A stretch of 64,000 nucleotides of DNA. It comes from Sphagnum compactum. Its lineage: Eukaryota; Bryophyta; Sphagnopsida; Sphagnales. The stretch covers positions 1-64,000 of the forward strand of contig OZ234500.1 of assembly GCA_965153455.1 (NCBI GenBank), written 5' to 3'. This document shows positions 1-10,216 of this stretch, one piece after another (the first letter of the stretch is position 1; every line of letters begins with the position of its first letter). The position numbers and the translations under genes were made by a program. Under the pieces are notes generated by a model. That model ran no database searches and was not told the DNA's origin. It saw nothing but the letters and a program-made list of their open reading frames with translations.

Positions 1-1698
1 TAAACCCTAAACCCTAAACCCTAAACCCTAAACCCTAAACCCTAAACCCTAAACCCTAAACCCTAAACCCTAAACCCTAAACCCTAAACCCTAAACCCTA
101 AACCCTAAACCCTAAACCCTAAACCCTAAACCCTAAACCCTAAACCCTAAACCCTAAACCCTAAACCCTAAACCCTAAACCCTAAACCCTAAACCCTAAA
201 CCCTAAACCCTAAACCCTAAACCCTAAACCCTAAACCCTAAACCCTAAACCCTAAACCCTAAACCCTAAACCCTAAACCCTAAACCCTAAACCCTAAACC
301 CTAAACCCTAAACCCTAAACCCTAAACCCTAAACCCTAAACCCTAAACCCTAAACCCTAAACCCTAAACCCTAAACCCTAAACCCTAAACCCTAAACCCT
401 AAACCCTAAACCCTAAACCCTAAACCCTAAACCCTAAACCCTAAACCCTAAACCCTAAACCCTAAACCCTAAACCCTAAACCCTAAACCCTAAACCCTAA
501 ACCCTAAACCCTAAACCCTAAACCCTAAACCCTAAACCCTAAACCCTAAACCCTAAACCCTAAACCCTAAACCCTAAACCCTAAACCCTAAACCCTAAAC
601 CCTAAACCCTAAACCCTAAACCCTAAACCCTAAACCCTAAACCCTAAACCCTAAACCCTAAACCCTAAACCCTAAACCCTAAACCCTAAACCCTAAACCC
701 TAAACCCTAAACCCTAAACCCTAAACCCTAAACCCTAAACCCTAAACCCTAAACCCTAAACCCTAAACCCTAAACCCTAAACCCTAAACCCTAAACCCTA
801 AACCCTAAACCCTAAACCCTAAACCCTAAACCCTAAACCCTAAACCCTAAACCCTAAACCCTAAACCCTAAACCCTAAACCCTAAACCCTAAACCCTAAA
901 CCCTAAACCCTAAACCCTAAACCCTAAACCCTAAACCCTAAACCCTAAACCCTAAACCCTAAACCCTAAACCCTAAACCCTAAACCCTAAACCCTAAACC
1001 CTAAACCCTAAACCCTAAACCCTAAACCCTAAACCCTAAACCCTAAACCCTAAACCCTAAACCCTAAACCCTAAACCCTAAACCCTAAACCCTAAACCCT
1101 AAACCCTAAACCCTAAACCCTAAACCCTAAACCCTAAACCCCTAAACCCTAAACCCTAAACCCTAAACCCTAAACCCTAAAAACCCTAAACCCTAAACCC
1201 TAAACCCTAAACCCTAAACCCTAAACCCTAAAACCCTAAACCCTAAACCCTAAACCCTAAAACCCTAAAACCCTAAAACCCTTAAACCCTAAACCCTAAA
1301 CCCTAAACCCTAAAACCCTAAAACCCTTAAACCCTAAACCCTAAACCCTAAACCCTAAACCCTAAACCCTAAACCCTAAAACCCTAAAACCCTAAAACCC
1401 TAAACCCTAAACCCTAAACCCTAAACCCTAAACCCTAAACCCTAAAACCCTAAACCCTAAACCCTAAACCCTAAAACCCTAAACCCTAAACCCTAAACCC
1501 TAAACCCTAAAACCCTAAACCCTAAAACCCTAAACCCTAACCCTAAACCCTAAACCCCAAAACCCTAAACCCTAAACCCTAAAACCCTAAACCCTAAACC
1601 CTAAAACCCTAAACCCTAACCCTAAACCCTAAAACCCTAAACCCTAAAACCCTTAAACCCTAAACCCTAAACCCTAAACCCTAAAACCTAAACCCTTA
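1..1698. repeat. Terminal telomere tract, (CCCTAAA)n
   Basis: The window begins in an uninterrupted array of the heptamer CCCTAAA, the C-rich strand of the plant-type telomere TTTAGGG, running 5' to 3' away from the chromosome end. It is perfect to about position 1138. Variant units then appear (an extra C at 1140, CCCTAAAA, CCCTTAAA, CCCTAA) and become common until the array stops near 1698. A homogeneous distal part with a degenerate proximal part is what telomerase renewal of the tip would leave. The plant heptamer excludes the usual fungal or animal hexamer, though some algae and oomycetes also use TTTAGGG. Confidence 0.98.
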
Positions 1699-2150
1699 GA
1701 TAGTCACGACCATACTTATTAACTTGCTTAAGTAATCTTTTAATTCTTGTCATCTGCCCTAAACAACCCTTTATTTTCAACTCAAAACTAAAACAATTAC
1801 TTATTAACTTGCTTAAGTAATCTTTTAATTCTTGTCATCTGCCCTAAACAACCCTTTATTTTTCAACCCAAAAACAATTACTTATTTACTTGCTGCCCGA
1901 AGTTTTTTTTGGTGTTTTTTTTTCCGGGGGTCAATACCTGACTTGGGCTCCGCGTGACATGACATTACCCATGTGCAACTCATTTTAGATATTTTTAAAA
2001 ATTCATTTAAAAAAACGTTTCATATGACATGGTCACATTTCGTTCATCTATGGATAACTATATTTTTATGATCAATTACATGAAAATCAACTACCTACTT
2101 AATTAAGTTTATTTTATTTTAGCTCAGATTTAATTAATTAAACCAACCCT
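1699..2150. other. Telomere-adjacent AT-rich spacer with an 85-bp duplication
   Basis: No gene is visible. A segment starting ACTTATTAACTTGC at 1714 is repeated at 1799, so about 85 bp is duplicated in tandem. The rest is AT-rich and ends in a C-run near 2150, where the pyrimidine-rich elements begin. Confidence 0.7.
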
Positions 2151-2988
2151 AACCCCCCCCCCCTATGAACTTGTAAAAAGAAAACCCCCCTCTCATCCCT
2201 TTTCAACATAGAAAAAAAACTCCCTCCCATCCCCCTTCAACATATTAAAAAAAAAAACCCTTTCATGTTCCCCCTGTCCCTAGCCACTCCACAATGAAAA
2301 AACAAAATTTAAAAAAAAAATCATCCTTTTCCCTTCCTCCTTCCACATGTCAAATGAAGGCAAAAAAAAAACATTACCGTCCACCCCCTTCCCCCTCAAC
2401 AGTGAAAAAAAAGAAGAAAAAAATCAAGGTGCACCCTTTCCCCCGGTGCACCCTTTCCCCCGTCCCATAATGAATTTGTAAAAAAAATTACCCCCTTCCC
2501 CTCCCTAGCCTCTCCACAATGAAAAAAACATTTCCAGAGCCCTTAAATTAACCCCTTTCCCCCCTCCTCCTTCCACATTTCCAATGAAGGGGAAAATAAA
2601 AACATCAACCTCCACCCCCCTCCCTCCCCCTCAACAGTCAAAAAAATGAAAGAAAAAAATCAAGGTGCACCCTTTCCCCCCCCCTCACACAATGAATAAA
2701 ATATAAACCCTGGCCCTCTTGGCCCAATAAAAAATAATTTATCAAAGTTACAAGCAATAACAAAAAGTAACAAAAAGTAACAAACCTTACCCCTTTCATC
2801 AGTAAAAAGTAACTTACAAAACTTACGACCAGTAAAAAAAAGTAACAAAAAGTAACAAAAAATGAAAAAGGTCAACAAATACAGCCAGGCATTACACTAA
2901 AACAGCCAAGCATCGCTTTGTTTTTTTCCTGGTCAAACAGCCACCAGCCACCGGCATTACACTCGTAATGCCCGAATCATACCTTAAG
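2151..2988 (+). mobile_element. Hairpin-ended short element, family B copy 1 (composite)
   Basis: The body is repeated blocks of C/T runs and A runs: CTCCACAATG, CCTCCTTCCACAT, CCCCTCAACAG, and TCAAGGTGCACCC several times. It then has CAGTAAAAAGTAA motifs and GTAACAAAAA runs. The right end carries two CAGCCA words (from 2884), a third CAGCCACCAGCCACC, the hairpin GCATTAC-ACTC-GTAATGC (2954-2971), and the tip ATCATACCTTAAG, ending at 2988. The same anatomy recurs ten or more times in the window. No protein is encoded; the short frames are low complexity. The 5' end is not defined. It is classed as mobile because copies with this right end abut unrelated sequences. The hairpin recalls Helitron 3' ends, but there is no CTRR terminus. 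Confidence 0.55.
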
Positions 2989-3176
2989 GAACTTGGGGTC
3001 AAAACCTATAACAGAAAGGGTGATGTTATTGGGAACATAGGGAACATACCAAAAAGCCATTGGCCATTTGGTGGGAACTTGAAGGAATCGTAAGGAATGC
3101 ATTCATTTAGGAACACCAAATTCCAAAATTTGACCCCCTGTCTTGTCCCTACCCACTCCACAATCAAAAAACAATA

Positions 3177-3209
<33 letters not shown>

Positions 3210-3611
3210 TCCCTTTCCCTTCCTCCTTCCACATGTCAAATGAAGGCCAAAAAAAAAAAACATACACCTCCACCCCCCCTCCCCTTCAACAGTAAACAAA
3301 AAAAGAAAATAATCAAGGTGCACCCTTTCCCCTGGTGCACCCTTTCCCCCGTCTCCACAGTAAAAAGTAATTTCCCTAAAATTACAGCCAGTAACAAAAA
3401 GTAACAAAAAGTAACATCTCTTACCCCTAAACCCAGTAAAAAGTAACTGTCAAAACTTACCACCAGTAAAAAAAGTAACTAAAAGTAACTAAAGTCAACA
3501 AAAACAGCCCGGCACCATGCTAAAACAGCCCGGCACCATGCTGTATAAAACCTGGTCAAACAGCCCCCAGCCCCCGGCATTATGCCCATGATGCTCGGAT
3601 CATACCTTAAA
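2989..3611 (+). mobile_element. Hairpin-ended short element, family B copy 2
   Basis: It starts at GAACTTGGGGTCAAAAC, directly after the tip of the preceding element, and is nearly identical to 44497-45139, so both ends are defined by comparison. The first 150 bp are flanked by inverted GGGGTCAAA and TTTGACCCC. The right end has two identical iterons reading CAGCCCGGCACCATGCT, a CAGCCCCCAGCCCCC word, the hairpin GCATTATGCCCATGATGC (3577-3594) and a tip ATCATACCTTAA(A/G). The downstream flank matches the interior of family A (GATCAAACCGATG), so this copy appears to have landed in, or replaced the start of, an A element. No coding capacity is seen. Confidence 0.65.
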
Positions 3612-4880
3612 GATCAAACCGATGACCCCGAGTCATTCCTCGCAAACTGAATGTGACTGGCATTGACTCGAACTACTTCTCGTTGCTTATCTCCGTTGAT
3701 GTTTGTTTGGGCAGTCCGGTGGGTGAACTCTTGGGCTCGCATAACACCGAAGAAGAAGTAGCCCACTACCGAAATCGTGCACGAGTTCCTTGGGCTCTTT
3801 ACCCGCAGCTGGATCGACCGAGTTTTGTTTTTCCTTTCTTATCCTCTTTGTTCTCGTTGAACCCCTGGCTTAGTACAGCCGGAACCTTGGCTGCTTCAAG
3901 GTCGTCTTCTCGGCCTTCCTATCGTGTGCTGTCATCGTTGCGGCGGGCATGAACCCTGCAAGCCTGCGTTCAAATTTACGGAGAGATAAAAACAACGATC
4001 GAAAAACACTTACACTTCAGAAATTATTTCTCGTTTTCTGGTTATTGCTGAAGAACAAGGCTATTCGAAAATAAAACAAAATAGCTTGAGAAACTGAAAA
4101 AAAAAAAAAGGTGGGGGGAAAGAAAGAATTATCAGAAAAAATATTAGTAATCTTTTTCGTTTTGTGGAAATGAAATCTCACTTTCTAATTATTATTTAGA
4201 AAACCTTTTTGAAAAAAAAATTGAAAAAAGAAAAAGACAAGGAATGCATAAAACACAAAGAAAAAAAGACCCAAACAAAAAAAAGATAAAGAAATGGGGA
4301 TCTTATATTCTTATATAGTAAAGGACGTCGTGCACGAAATGAAGCTTTCCATCCATCCGTCCGTCGCATCATCCATCTTGTCATCTGTCCCGTCATCCAT
4401 CCAAACACAACAAATATATATCTTAAAAAGGGACCCTAAATGTACCCATTTCCCCGTCCTCTTTCCACCCTAAACCCATATATCTAGGCGAAAAAATGTA
4501 CCCATTTCCCCCCTCCCCCTCAACAGTAAAAAAAAAATTAAAAAAATGCATCAAGGTGCACCCCTAAAACCCCCCCCCCTCACACAATCAACCCAATATA
4601 AACCCTGGGCTTCTCCACAGTAAAAAGTAATTCCTAAAACTTACGAGCAGTAAAAAAAGTAACAAAAAGTAACTAAACTTACCCCTTTTAGCAGTAAAAA
4701 GTCATTTACAAAACTTACGACCAGTAAAAAAAGTAACTAAAAGTAACTAAAAGTGAAAAAAAGTCAACAAAAATCGCCCGGCACTGCGCGAAAACCGCCC
4801 GGCACTCCTGTGTATTTTCTCTGGTCAAACCGCCCGCCGCCCCCGGCATTACAATCGTAATGCTCCGATTACTAAGATAG
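3612..4880 (+). mobile_element. Hairpin-ended element, family A copy 1 (5'-truncated)
   Basis: This is homologous over its length to the copies at 37633-39003, 39004-40336, 42276-43653 (minus) and 57934-58752, but begins inside them where the B element stops. It carries the protein-like segment (3653-4072), a block of CCATCCATCCGTCCG repeats near 4350-4400, C/T-rich and GTAAC-rich parts, two iterons, the hairpin at 4846-4863, and the tip ATTACTAAGATAG ending at 4880. Its CAGCC words all read CCGCC or TCGCC, unlike the other A copies (see findings). Confidence 0.65.
3653..4072 (+). pseudogene. Frameshifted copy of the family-A open frame
   Basis: The DNA matches the open frames of about 140 codons at 37793, 39115 and 43487 (minus). 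One extra G near 3900 and loss of two bases near 3932 shift the frame, so the reading stops at 3952 and the conserved tail continues in another frame to about 4072. The first codon of the listed frame is GTG, and no in-frame ATG precedes it in any copy. Differences among the three intact copies mostly change the amino acid, so there is little sign of selection on a protein. The encoded sequence is not one I recognise. Confidence 0.5.
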
Positions 4881-5160
4881 GTTGTTTGCACGCAAGGGAA
4901 ACTGTTACGAAAAGTGAAAAAGTAGATTTGTATGTATAGGTTTGAACCAAGGTGGAACATGTCCTAAACCATCACGCAAGTACCCTACAGTACATGACAA
5001 CTTCTCTACATGAGTTTTGTAATTCCATAAGTGGAGTTGTATGTTTGTTTGACCATATAAGGTGCGCCTTGTGAATTGGGTTAGTGGAACATTCTTTAGT
5101 AGCATTGTTTATCAATATTGTCCAATATTGATTATCATTTACTAAATCAATACCAAAAAA
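4881..5160 (+). pseudogene. Degenerate gene fragment related to 37141-37500
   Basis: From GTTTGAACCAAGG (about 4941) the sequence aligns by eye with 37158 onward: shared words include TTTTGTAATTCCATAA, GGTGCGCCTTGTGAATTGGG and TATTGATTATC. The match starts exactly after a lone family-C tip (TATGTATAG, about 4932-4940). The parent gene is not recognised, and stops occur in all frames. Confidence 0.5.
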
Positions 5161-6197
5161 AACCTCAACCTCCGCCCCCTCTTCTTCAACACATCAAAAA
5201 ATCAAAATAAATAAATAAAGGCGCACCCCCTCCCTTGACCCTTGACCCCCTATCCCTAGCCACTCCACGATGAAAAAACAAAATTTAAAAAAAAAGAAAA
5301 AAAGACACCCCTTTCCCTTCCTCCTTCCACATGTCAAATGAAGGAAAAAAAAAACATTACCCTCCACCCCCCCTCCCCTTCAACAGTAAAAAAAATAAGA
5401 AAAAAAAATCAAGGTGCACCCTTTCCCCCGTCCCATAATGAATTTGTAAAAACCCTAAACCCCCGGTGAACCCCTCCCTATCCTCTCCACAATGAACAAA
5501 ACATTTCCAGAAAAACCCAATGTACCCCTTTCCCCCCTCCTCCTTCCACCTTTTCATATATATATAGGGGAAAAAAAACATTGACCCCCACCCCCCTCCC
5601 CTTCAACAATAAAAAACAGAATAAAAAAAATCAACTTGCACCCTTTCCCTCGGTGCACCCTTTCCCCCGTCCCATAATGATTTTGTATAAAACAGTACCC
5701 CCTTCCCCTCCCTAGCCTCTCCACAATGAAAGAAAAACATTTCCAGATTACCTTAAATGTACCCCTTTCCCCCCTCCTCCTTCCACCTTTTCATATGTAT
5801 ACGAAAAAGAAAATATTAACCTCCACACCCTCCCCCCTTAAAAGTAAAAAAAAAAGAAGGAAAAAAATCGAGGTGTGCACCCCTTTCCCCCCTCGCACAA
5901 TGAATAAAATATAAACCCTGGCCTTCCTGGCCCAGTAAAAAGTAATTTATGAAAGTTACAAGTAGTAAAAAAAGTTTAAAAAAGTAACAAACTTTACCTC
6001 TGTTTCAACAGTAAAAAGTAACTTATAAAAGTTATGAGCAGTAAAAAAAAGTAACAAAAAGTAACAAAAAGTGAAAAAGGTCAACGAAAACAGCCCTGCA
6101 CTACGGTAAAACAGCCCCGCACTGTGGTGCTTTTTTGGTGGTCAAACAGCCCCCAACCCCGCGCACTGCGAGCGTAATGCGCAGATCATATGTATAG
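5161..6197 (+). mobile_element. Hairpin-ended short element, family C copy 1 (composite)
   Basis: Two or three successive C/T-rich and A-rich modules (CCTCCTTCCAC, CTCCACAATGA, TCAAGGTGCACCC) lead to CAGTAAAAAGTAA motifs, two iterons (CAGCCCTGCACTACGG and CAGCCCCGCACTGTGG), a hairpin at 6161-6182 with GCGCA/TGCGC arms, and the tip ATCATATGTATAG ending at 6197. The flank immediately after is the interior of a 390-bp satellite unit, so the element interrupts that array. No gene is seen. Confidence 0.6.
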
Positions 6198-6455
6198 GAA
6201 TCCATCTCACTTGAGCATTGATTTAGTGTGATTAAATTACATGCATCGAGGTGAGGAGAAGAGAGCTTGCCAACAATTTGGTGACCAACGAGCCGACAGA
6301 ATTATCAATGAGCACCGGGAAAAATCCGGCCCCCATCAACATTGCCTAACCAAACAGCTCAAAAACAATGTTCATGGGGCCTCCCCTAATAGCCTCAGAA
6401 ATTATGCATGTGAGTAAGTTTTTATTAAAATAAATTTCTAGATTATAATTCCTTA
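6198..6455 (+). repeat. Diverged partial unit of the 390-bp satellite
   Basis: The sequence from GGAATCCATCTCAC aligns with the units at 7090, 7480, 7870 and 8260, including ACATGCATCGAGGT at 6239, but is more diverged. It starts mid-unit, directly after the family-C tip, and ends around 6455 where unrelated sequence begins. Confidence 0.75.
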
Positions 6456-6959
6456 CTAGTGGGTGCCCGTGGCCGATGGCCACCTTGAAGTCCCCCGTGG
6501 GTGCCCGTGACCTTGGGCCACTGTGAAGTTTTATACGTTTTATTTTTTCTTATCTTTTACTCTTTATTTGGCCCCTGCCCTGCCCGCCCTTTTATTTTTC
6601 CTTATCTTTTACTCTTTATTTGGCCCCTGCCCTTCCCGCACGACCCTGCCCCCTGCCCTGCAAGACAGATGGACAGACGGACCCTGCCCTGCCCCCTGCC
6701 CCACCCTGCCCTGTCTGGCCGCCCGTTTTTCCGAATCCCGTTTTTCGAATCCAGTTTTCCGCCGGTCCATTAAAACGCAGAACTGTCGTCGGACGCACAG
6801 ACACTGTTGTAATTATATAAAAAAAAAGATTCTACTGTCCGCCTAAGACAGTCGCCATTTAATGTAAATTGATGGATGAAGGGATGGACGGATGGACGAT
6901 GGGACGAACGGATGGATGGAAAGGATCATTTCATCTCGACGTCTTTTATTATATATTAT
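6456..6959. other. Spacer with C-rich and GGATGGAC-type simple repeats
   Basis: No gene is seen. It holds a duplicated GGGTGCCCGTG phrase (6461 and 6499), two copies of TTTTCTTATCTTTTACTC (about 6544 and 6597), a CCCTGCCCTGCCC-rich stretch (6630-6720) and a GGATGGACGGATGGACG run (6872-6920). The open frames through the C-rich stretch are Pro/Ala-rich artefacts of composition. Confidence 0.6.
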
Positions 6960-8632
6960 TCCTTATAAAAATTTCTTTTCCGGCAAATGTGACGACCAAC
7001 CAATAAATGCAATAACATAATTATGAAATTAAGAACAAGACATTCACAGACATTCACATGGCATTTACAGGTCCGACAAAATTCCAGGAATCCATTTTAG
7101 TAGAGCATTGATTTAGTGTGACTAAATTACATGCATCGAGGTTAACAGAAGAGAGCTTGCCAACAATTTGGTGACCAATCAGCCGACCGAATCACCAACG
7201 AGCACTGAGTAGAACCCGGCCCCCACAAACATTGCCTAACCAAACAGCTCAAAAACAATGTTCATTGGGCCTCCCCGAATAACCTCACAGATTGTGCATG
7301 TAATCCAGCTCCTCTTGAAATGGATTCCTAGAATTAATCCTTATAAAAAAAAGATCATCCGACGACCATGACAACCAACCAGTGAATGCAATAAGATAAC
7401 CATGAGATTGAGAACAAACCTGGAATCATACGCACACAGACATTCCCATGGCATTTACAGGTCTAACAAAATTCCAGGAATCCATTTCAATAGAGCATCA
7501 ATTTAGTGTGACTAAATTACATGCATCGAGGTCAGCAGAAGAGAGCTCGCCAACAATTCGGTGACCAATCAGCCGACCGAATCACCAACGAGCACCGAGT
7601 AAAACCCGGCCCCCACAAACATTGCCTAACCAAACAGCTCAAAAACAATGTTCATGGGGCCTCCCCGAATAACCTCACAGATTGTGCATGTAATCCAGCT
7701 TCTCTTGAAATGGATTCCTAGAATTAATCCTTATAAAAAAAAGATCATCCGACGACCATGACAACCAACCAGTGAATGCAATAAGATAACCATGAGATTG
7801 AGAACAAACCTGGAATCATACGCACACACGCATTCCCATGGCATTTACAAGTCCAACAAAATTCCAGGAATCCATTTCAGAAGAGCATCGATTTAGTGTG
7901 ACTAAATTACATGCATCGAGGTCAGCAGAAGAGAGCTCGCCAACAATTCGGTGACCAATCAGCTGACCGAATCACCAACGAGCACCGAGTAGAATTCGGC
8001 CCCCACAAACATTGCCTAACCAAACAGCTCAAAAACAATGTTCATGGGGCCTCCCCGAATAACCTCACAGATTGAACATGTAATCCAGCTCCTCTTGAAA
8101 TGGATTCCTAGAATTAATCCTTATAAAAACAAGATCATCCGACGACCATGACAACCAACCAATGAATGCAATAAGATAACCATGAGATTGAGAACAAACC
8201 TAAAATCATACGCACACAGACATTCCCATGGCATTTACAGGTCCAATAAAAATCCAGGAATTCATTTCAGCAGAGCATCAATTTAGTGTGACTAAATTAC
8301 ATGCATCGAGGTCAGCAGAAGAGAGCTCGCCAACAATTCGGTGACCAATCAGCCGACTGAATCACCAACGAGCACCGAGTAAAACCCGGCCCCCACAAAC
8401 ATTGCCTAACCAAACAGCTCAAAAACAATGTTCATGGAGCCTCCCCTAATAACCTCACAGATTGTGCATGTTATCCAGCTTCTTTTGAAATGGATTCCTA
8501 GAATTAATCCTTATAAGAAAAAGATTTTTCCGACAACCATGACAAGGAACCAGCAAATGCAATAAGATAACTATGAGATTAACAAACCAAGAATCATGTG
8601 CACACAAACATTCACACAGCATTTACAAGCAT
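6960..8632 (+). repeat. Subtelomeric tandem array, period exactly 390 bp
   Basis: The landmark ATGCATCGAGGT lies at 7131, 7521, 7911 and 8301, giving three intervals of exactly 390 bp. GTCCAACAAAATTCC (with changes) recurs at 7071, 7461, 7851 and 8241. Units are highly similar, with scattered substitutions and no visible indels. Edges are partial units near 6960 and 8632. No conserved protein frame is apparent, so I read it as a subtelomeric satellite. Confidence 0.9.
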
Positions 8633-9880
8633 TTATGGACATTTACAAAGACTTCGAAAGACAAAGCAAAGGTCATTGCCACGATGTACTTCTAAGAACT
8701 CGCGGACTCTCTAGAAAGAACATAAAAGAAAGGGAAGAAGATATAACTCCTCGTCTTGTTTCACAAATACTCACCCGATCTCACAAATGCCGGTACTTCG
8801 GCATTTTAGAACCAGTGCAGCTCGAGGAGAATAAGGTTCACCTTCCTCGACTATTTCGGACACATTGTCCTGCAATACACAAGTATCAAAGACTCCGCGA
8901 AAGAACGCCACCACCTGTTTTCCATCTTGGACTGTAGTCAGAAAGTAATGACTACAAGAGCAACAACACTATCTTGACAACAACTTTTCAGAGCTAACAC
9001 TGCTTCCTGAGGATTGGCATAAGCTAGATTGGAACATGCACATCAACTCTCAGTGAAAGCAGGAACTAGAGGCCACCAACCAACAAGTTTCTGAGATGGA
9101 AGGTTTTCAGAAACTGGGAAGTTTTTTGAGAAGGAGCATGGAGGGTGGAAAGGAAATTTGGGCAAGAAACCTGTGGTGCAAGTTCATGGATTCCTACTTT
9201 CTTAATGCTCTCACCCTTTCCATTGCATTGACGCACTATCAGAAGCAAAACACAAAACAAACCCATGAGCACATTATGAATGTCTAGCTCTATTCTCTCT
9301 AGAAGACTCCGTGAGGGCAACAAGCATGGAAACGGCCAATAACAGAATAAAAACAGGGTTTAGTTCTCAAAGACGACATTAAGAAGTATTAAAACTGGAG
9401 TCACATTGCAATACAGCAGACAGTTTCCAAACTGCAACACTGGTTCACAAGATAACCTGGTCACTCATTCACACAGAAATCCAACCATGTGAACCAAAAG
9501 GCATCAAAAGACAGTGTTTCCCCATCATGGTAGCCATCAACAGACATGGCTTCAGAGTGACTCCTACAGAAAGATATGCAGGGCAAACTTTACAAATAGA
9601 CACACCTTCGCAATGTCCAATCAATTGTCGTCTTTGCATAATACAAGATCTCCTGCACAGGTGCCCATAACAAGCAGACAGAAAGAGGGAGGATGTAGTT
9701 TGTTGCCTATACCAGGCTTACAACCAGACAACCAGAGACAGAGAACAACAACAAGGTTTCATATACAACGAGGGAGAATTGGAAGAGATGGGGTTGCCAT
9801 TGACCAACAAATAAAGGCCTGTTTAATCAAGAAAGATGCAGAAAGGTTGAGGACAGTGATAGGGGAATGTGGGGACTCAC
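8633..9880 (-). other. Sequence downstream of RAPTOR1 exon 1 (intron-like, one candidate exon)
   Basis: Read on the minus strand, this follows the splice donor of the RAPTOR1 first exon. It is T-rich near the donor and has several acceptor-like CAG sites (for example near 9657). The second RAPTOR1 exon, which should encode the start of the caspase-like domain, was not recognised here. Apart from the weak candidate exon at 8775-8931, I see nothing. Confidence 0.45.
8775..8931 (-). other. Candidate exon of unknown origin
   Basis: On the minus strand a 157-nt segment lies between an acceptor (CTGACTACAG) and a good donor (GTGAGT at 8774-8769). It keeps one frame open for about 51 codons, with protein-like composition including AFFRGVFDTCVLQDN and EEGEPYSPRAALVLKCRST. 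It follows RAPTOR1 exon 1 in the same direction but does not resemble the RAPTOR caspase-like, HEAT or WD40 regions. It could belong to a rearranged gene, a captured fragment, or be chance. Confidence 0.3.
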
Positions 9881-10216
9881 TCTGTCCTTCATCCTCCACT
9901 TGGAAACAACGCCACTCTCCAGCGGCCCAGCCAACGTGACTGGTTCCGCAGCATCATGCCGCAAGTCAGAAAGGTAGAGGTTATGCGGAAAGTGTGGCAC
10001 GCTGGCTGCCGCCTCTACTCCTCCTCCTCCTCCCCAGCGGCGCTGCTCCTCAGCAGTATGTTGTGCCTCCTCCTCCTCCACTCGCCCGGTTCCAGTAAGG
10101 TGGTCGTCCATGAGCTGCTGCGGAATTGACGGCAAGCGCCGTGCGGGACCTAAAGTGCCGCCTGAAATGCTTTCCAGGGAGCGCTGCCTACACAAAACAA
10201 AGTCTCCTAGCGCCAT
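9881..10216 (-). CDS. RAPTOR1: RAPTOR1 first exon (regulatory-associated protein of TOR)
   Basis: The minus-strand ATG at 10216 opens 112 codons ending at AGA followed by GTGAGT, a canonical donor (9880-9875). The product starts MALGDF, as plant RAPTOR proteins do (MALGDL), passes through a variable Glu/Gly-rich stretch, then reads YLSDLRHDAAE and GVVSKWRMKDR. These match the conserved plant motif of the type LCELRHD...E...VSKWR.KDRMK that ends the first segment of RAPTOR1. RAPTOR presents substrates such as S6K to the TOR kinase in TORC1, using an N-terminal caspase-like domain, HEAT repeats and a WD40 propeller. Only the leader segment is seen here; plant RAPTOR1 is normally about 1,300 residues. 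The gene faces the telomere 8 kb away, and later exons were not recognised, so this may be a truncated copy. The identification is from remembered family motifs and is fairly secure. Confidence 0.75.

Noticed and set aside
2954-2988. Classical Helitron 3' end
   Set aside because: The hairpin is suitable, but the terminus is not CTRR and the next base is usually G rather than T, so I did not call canonical Helitrons.
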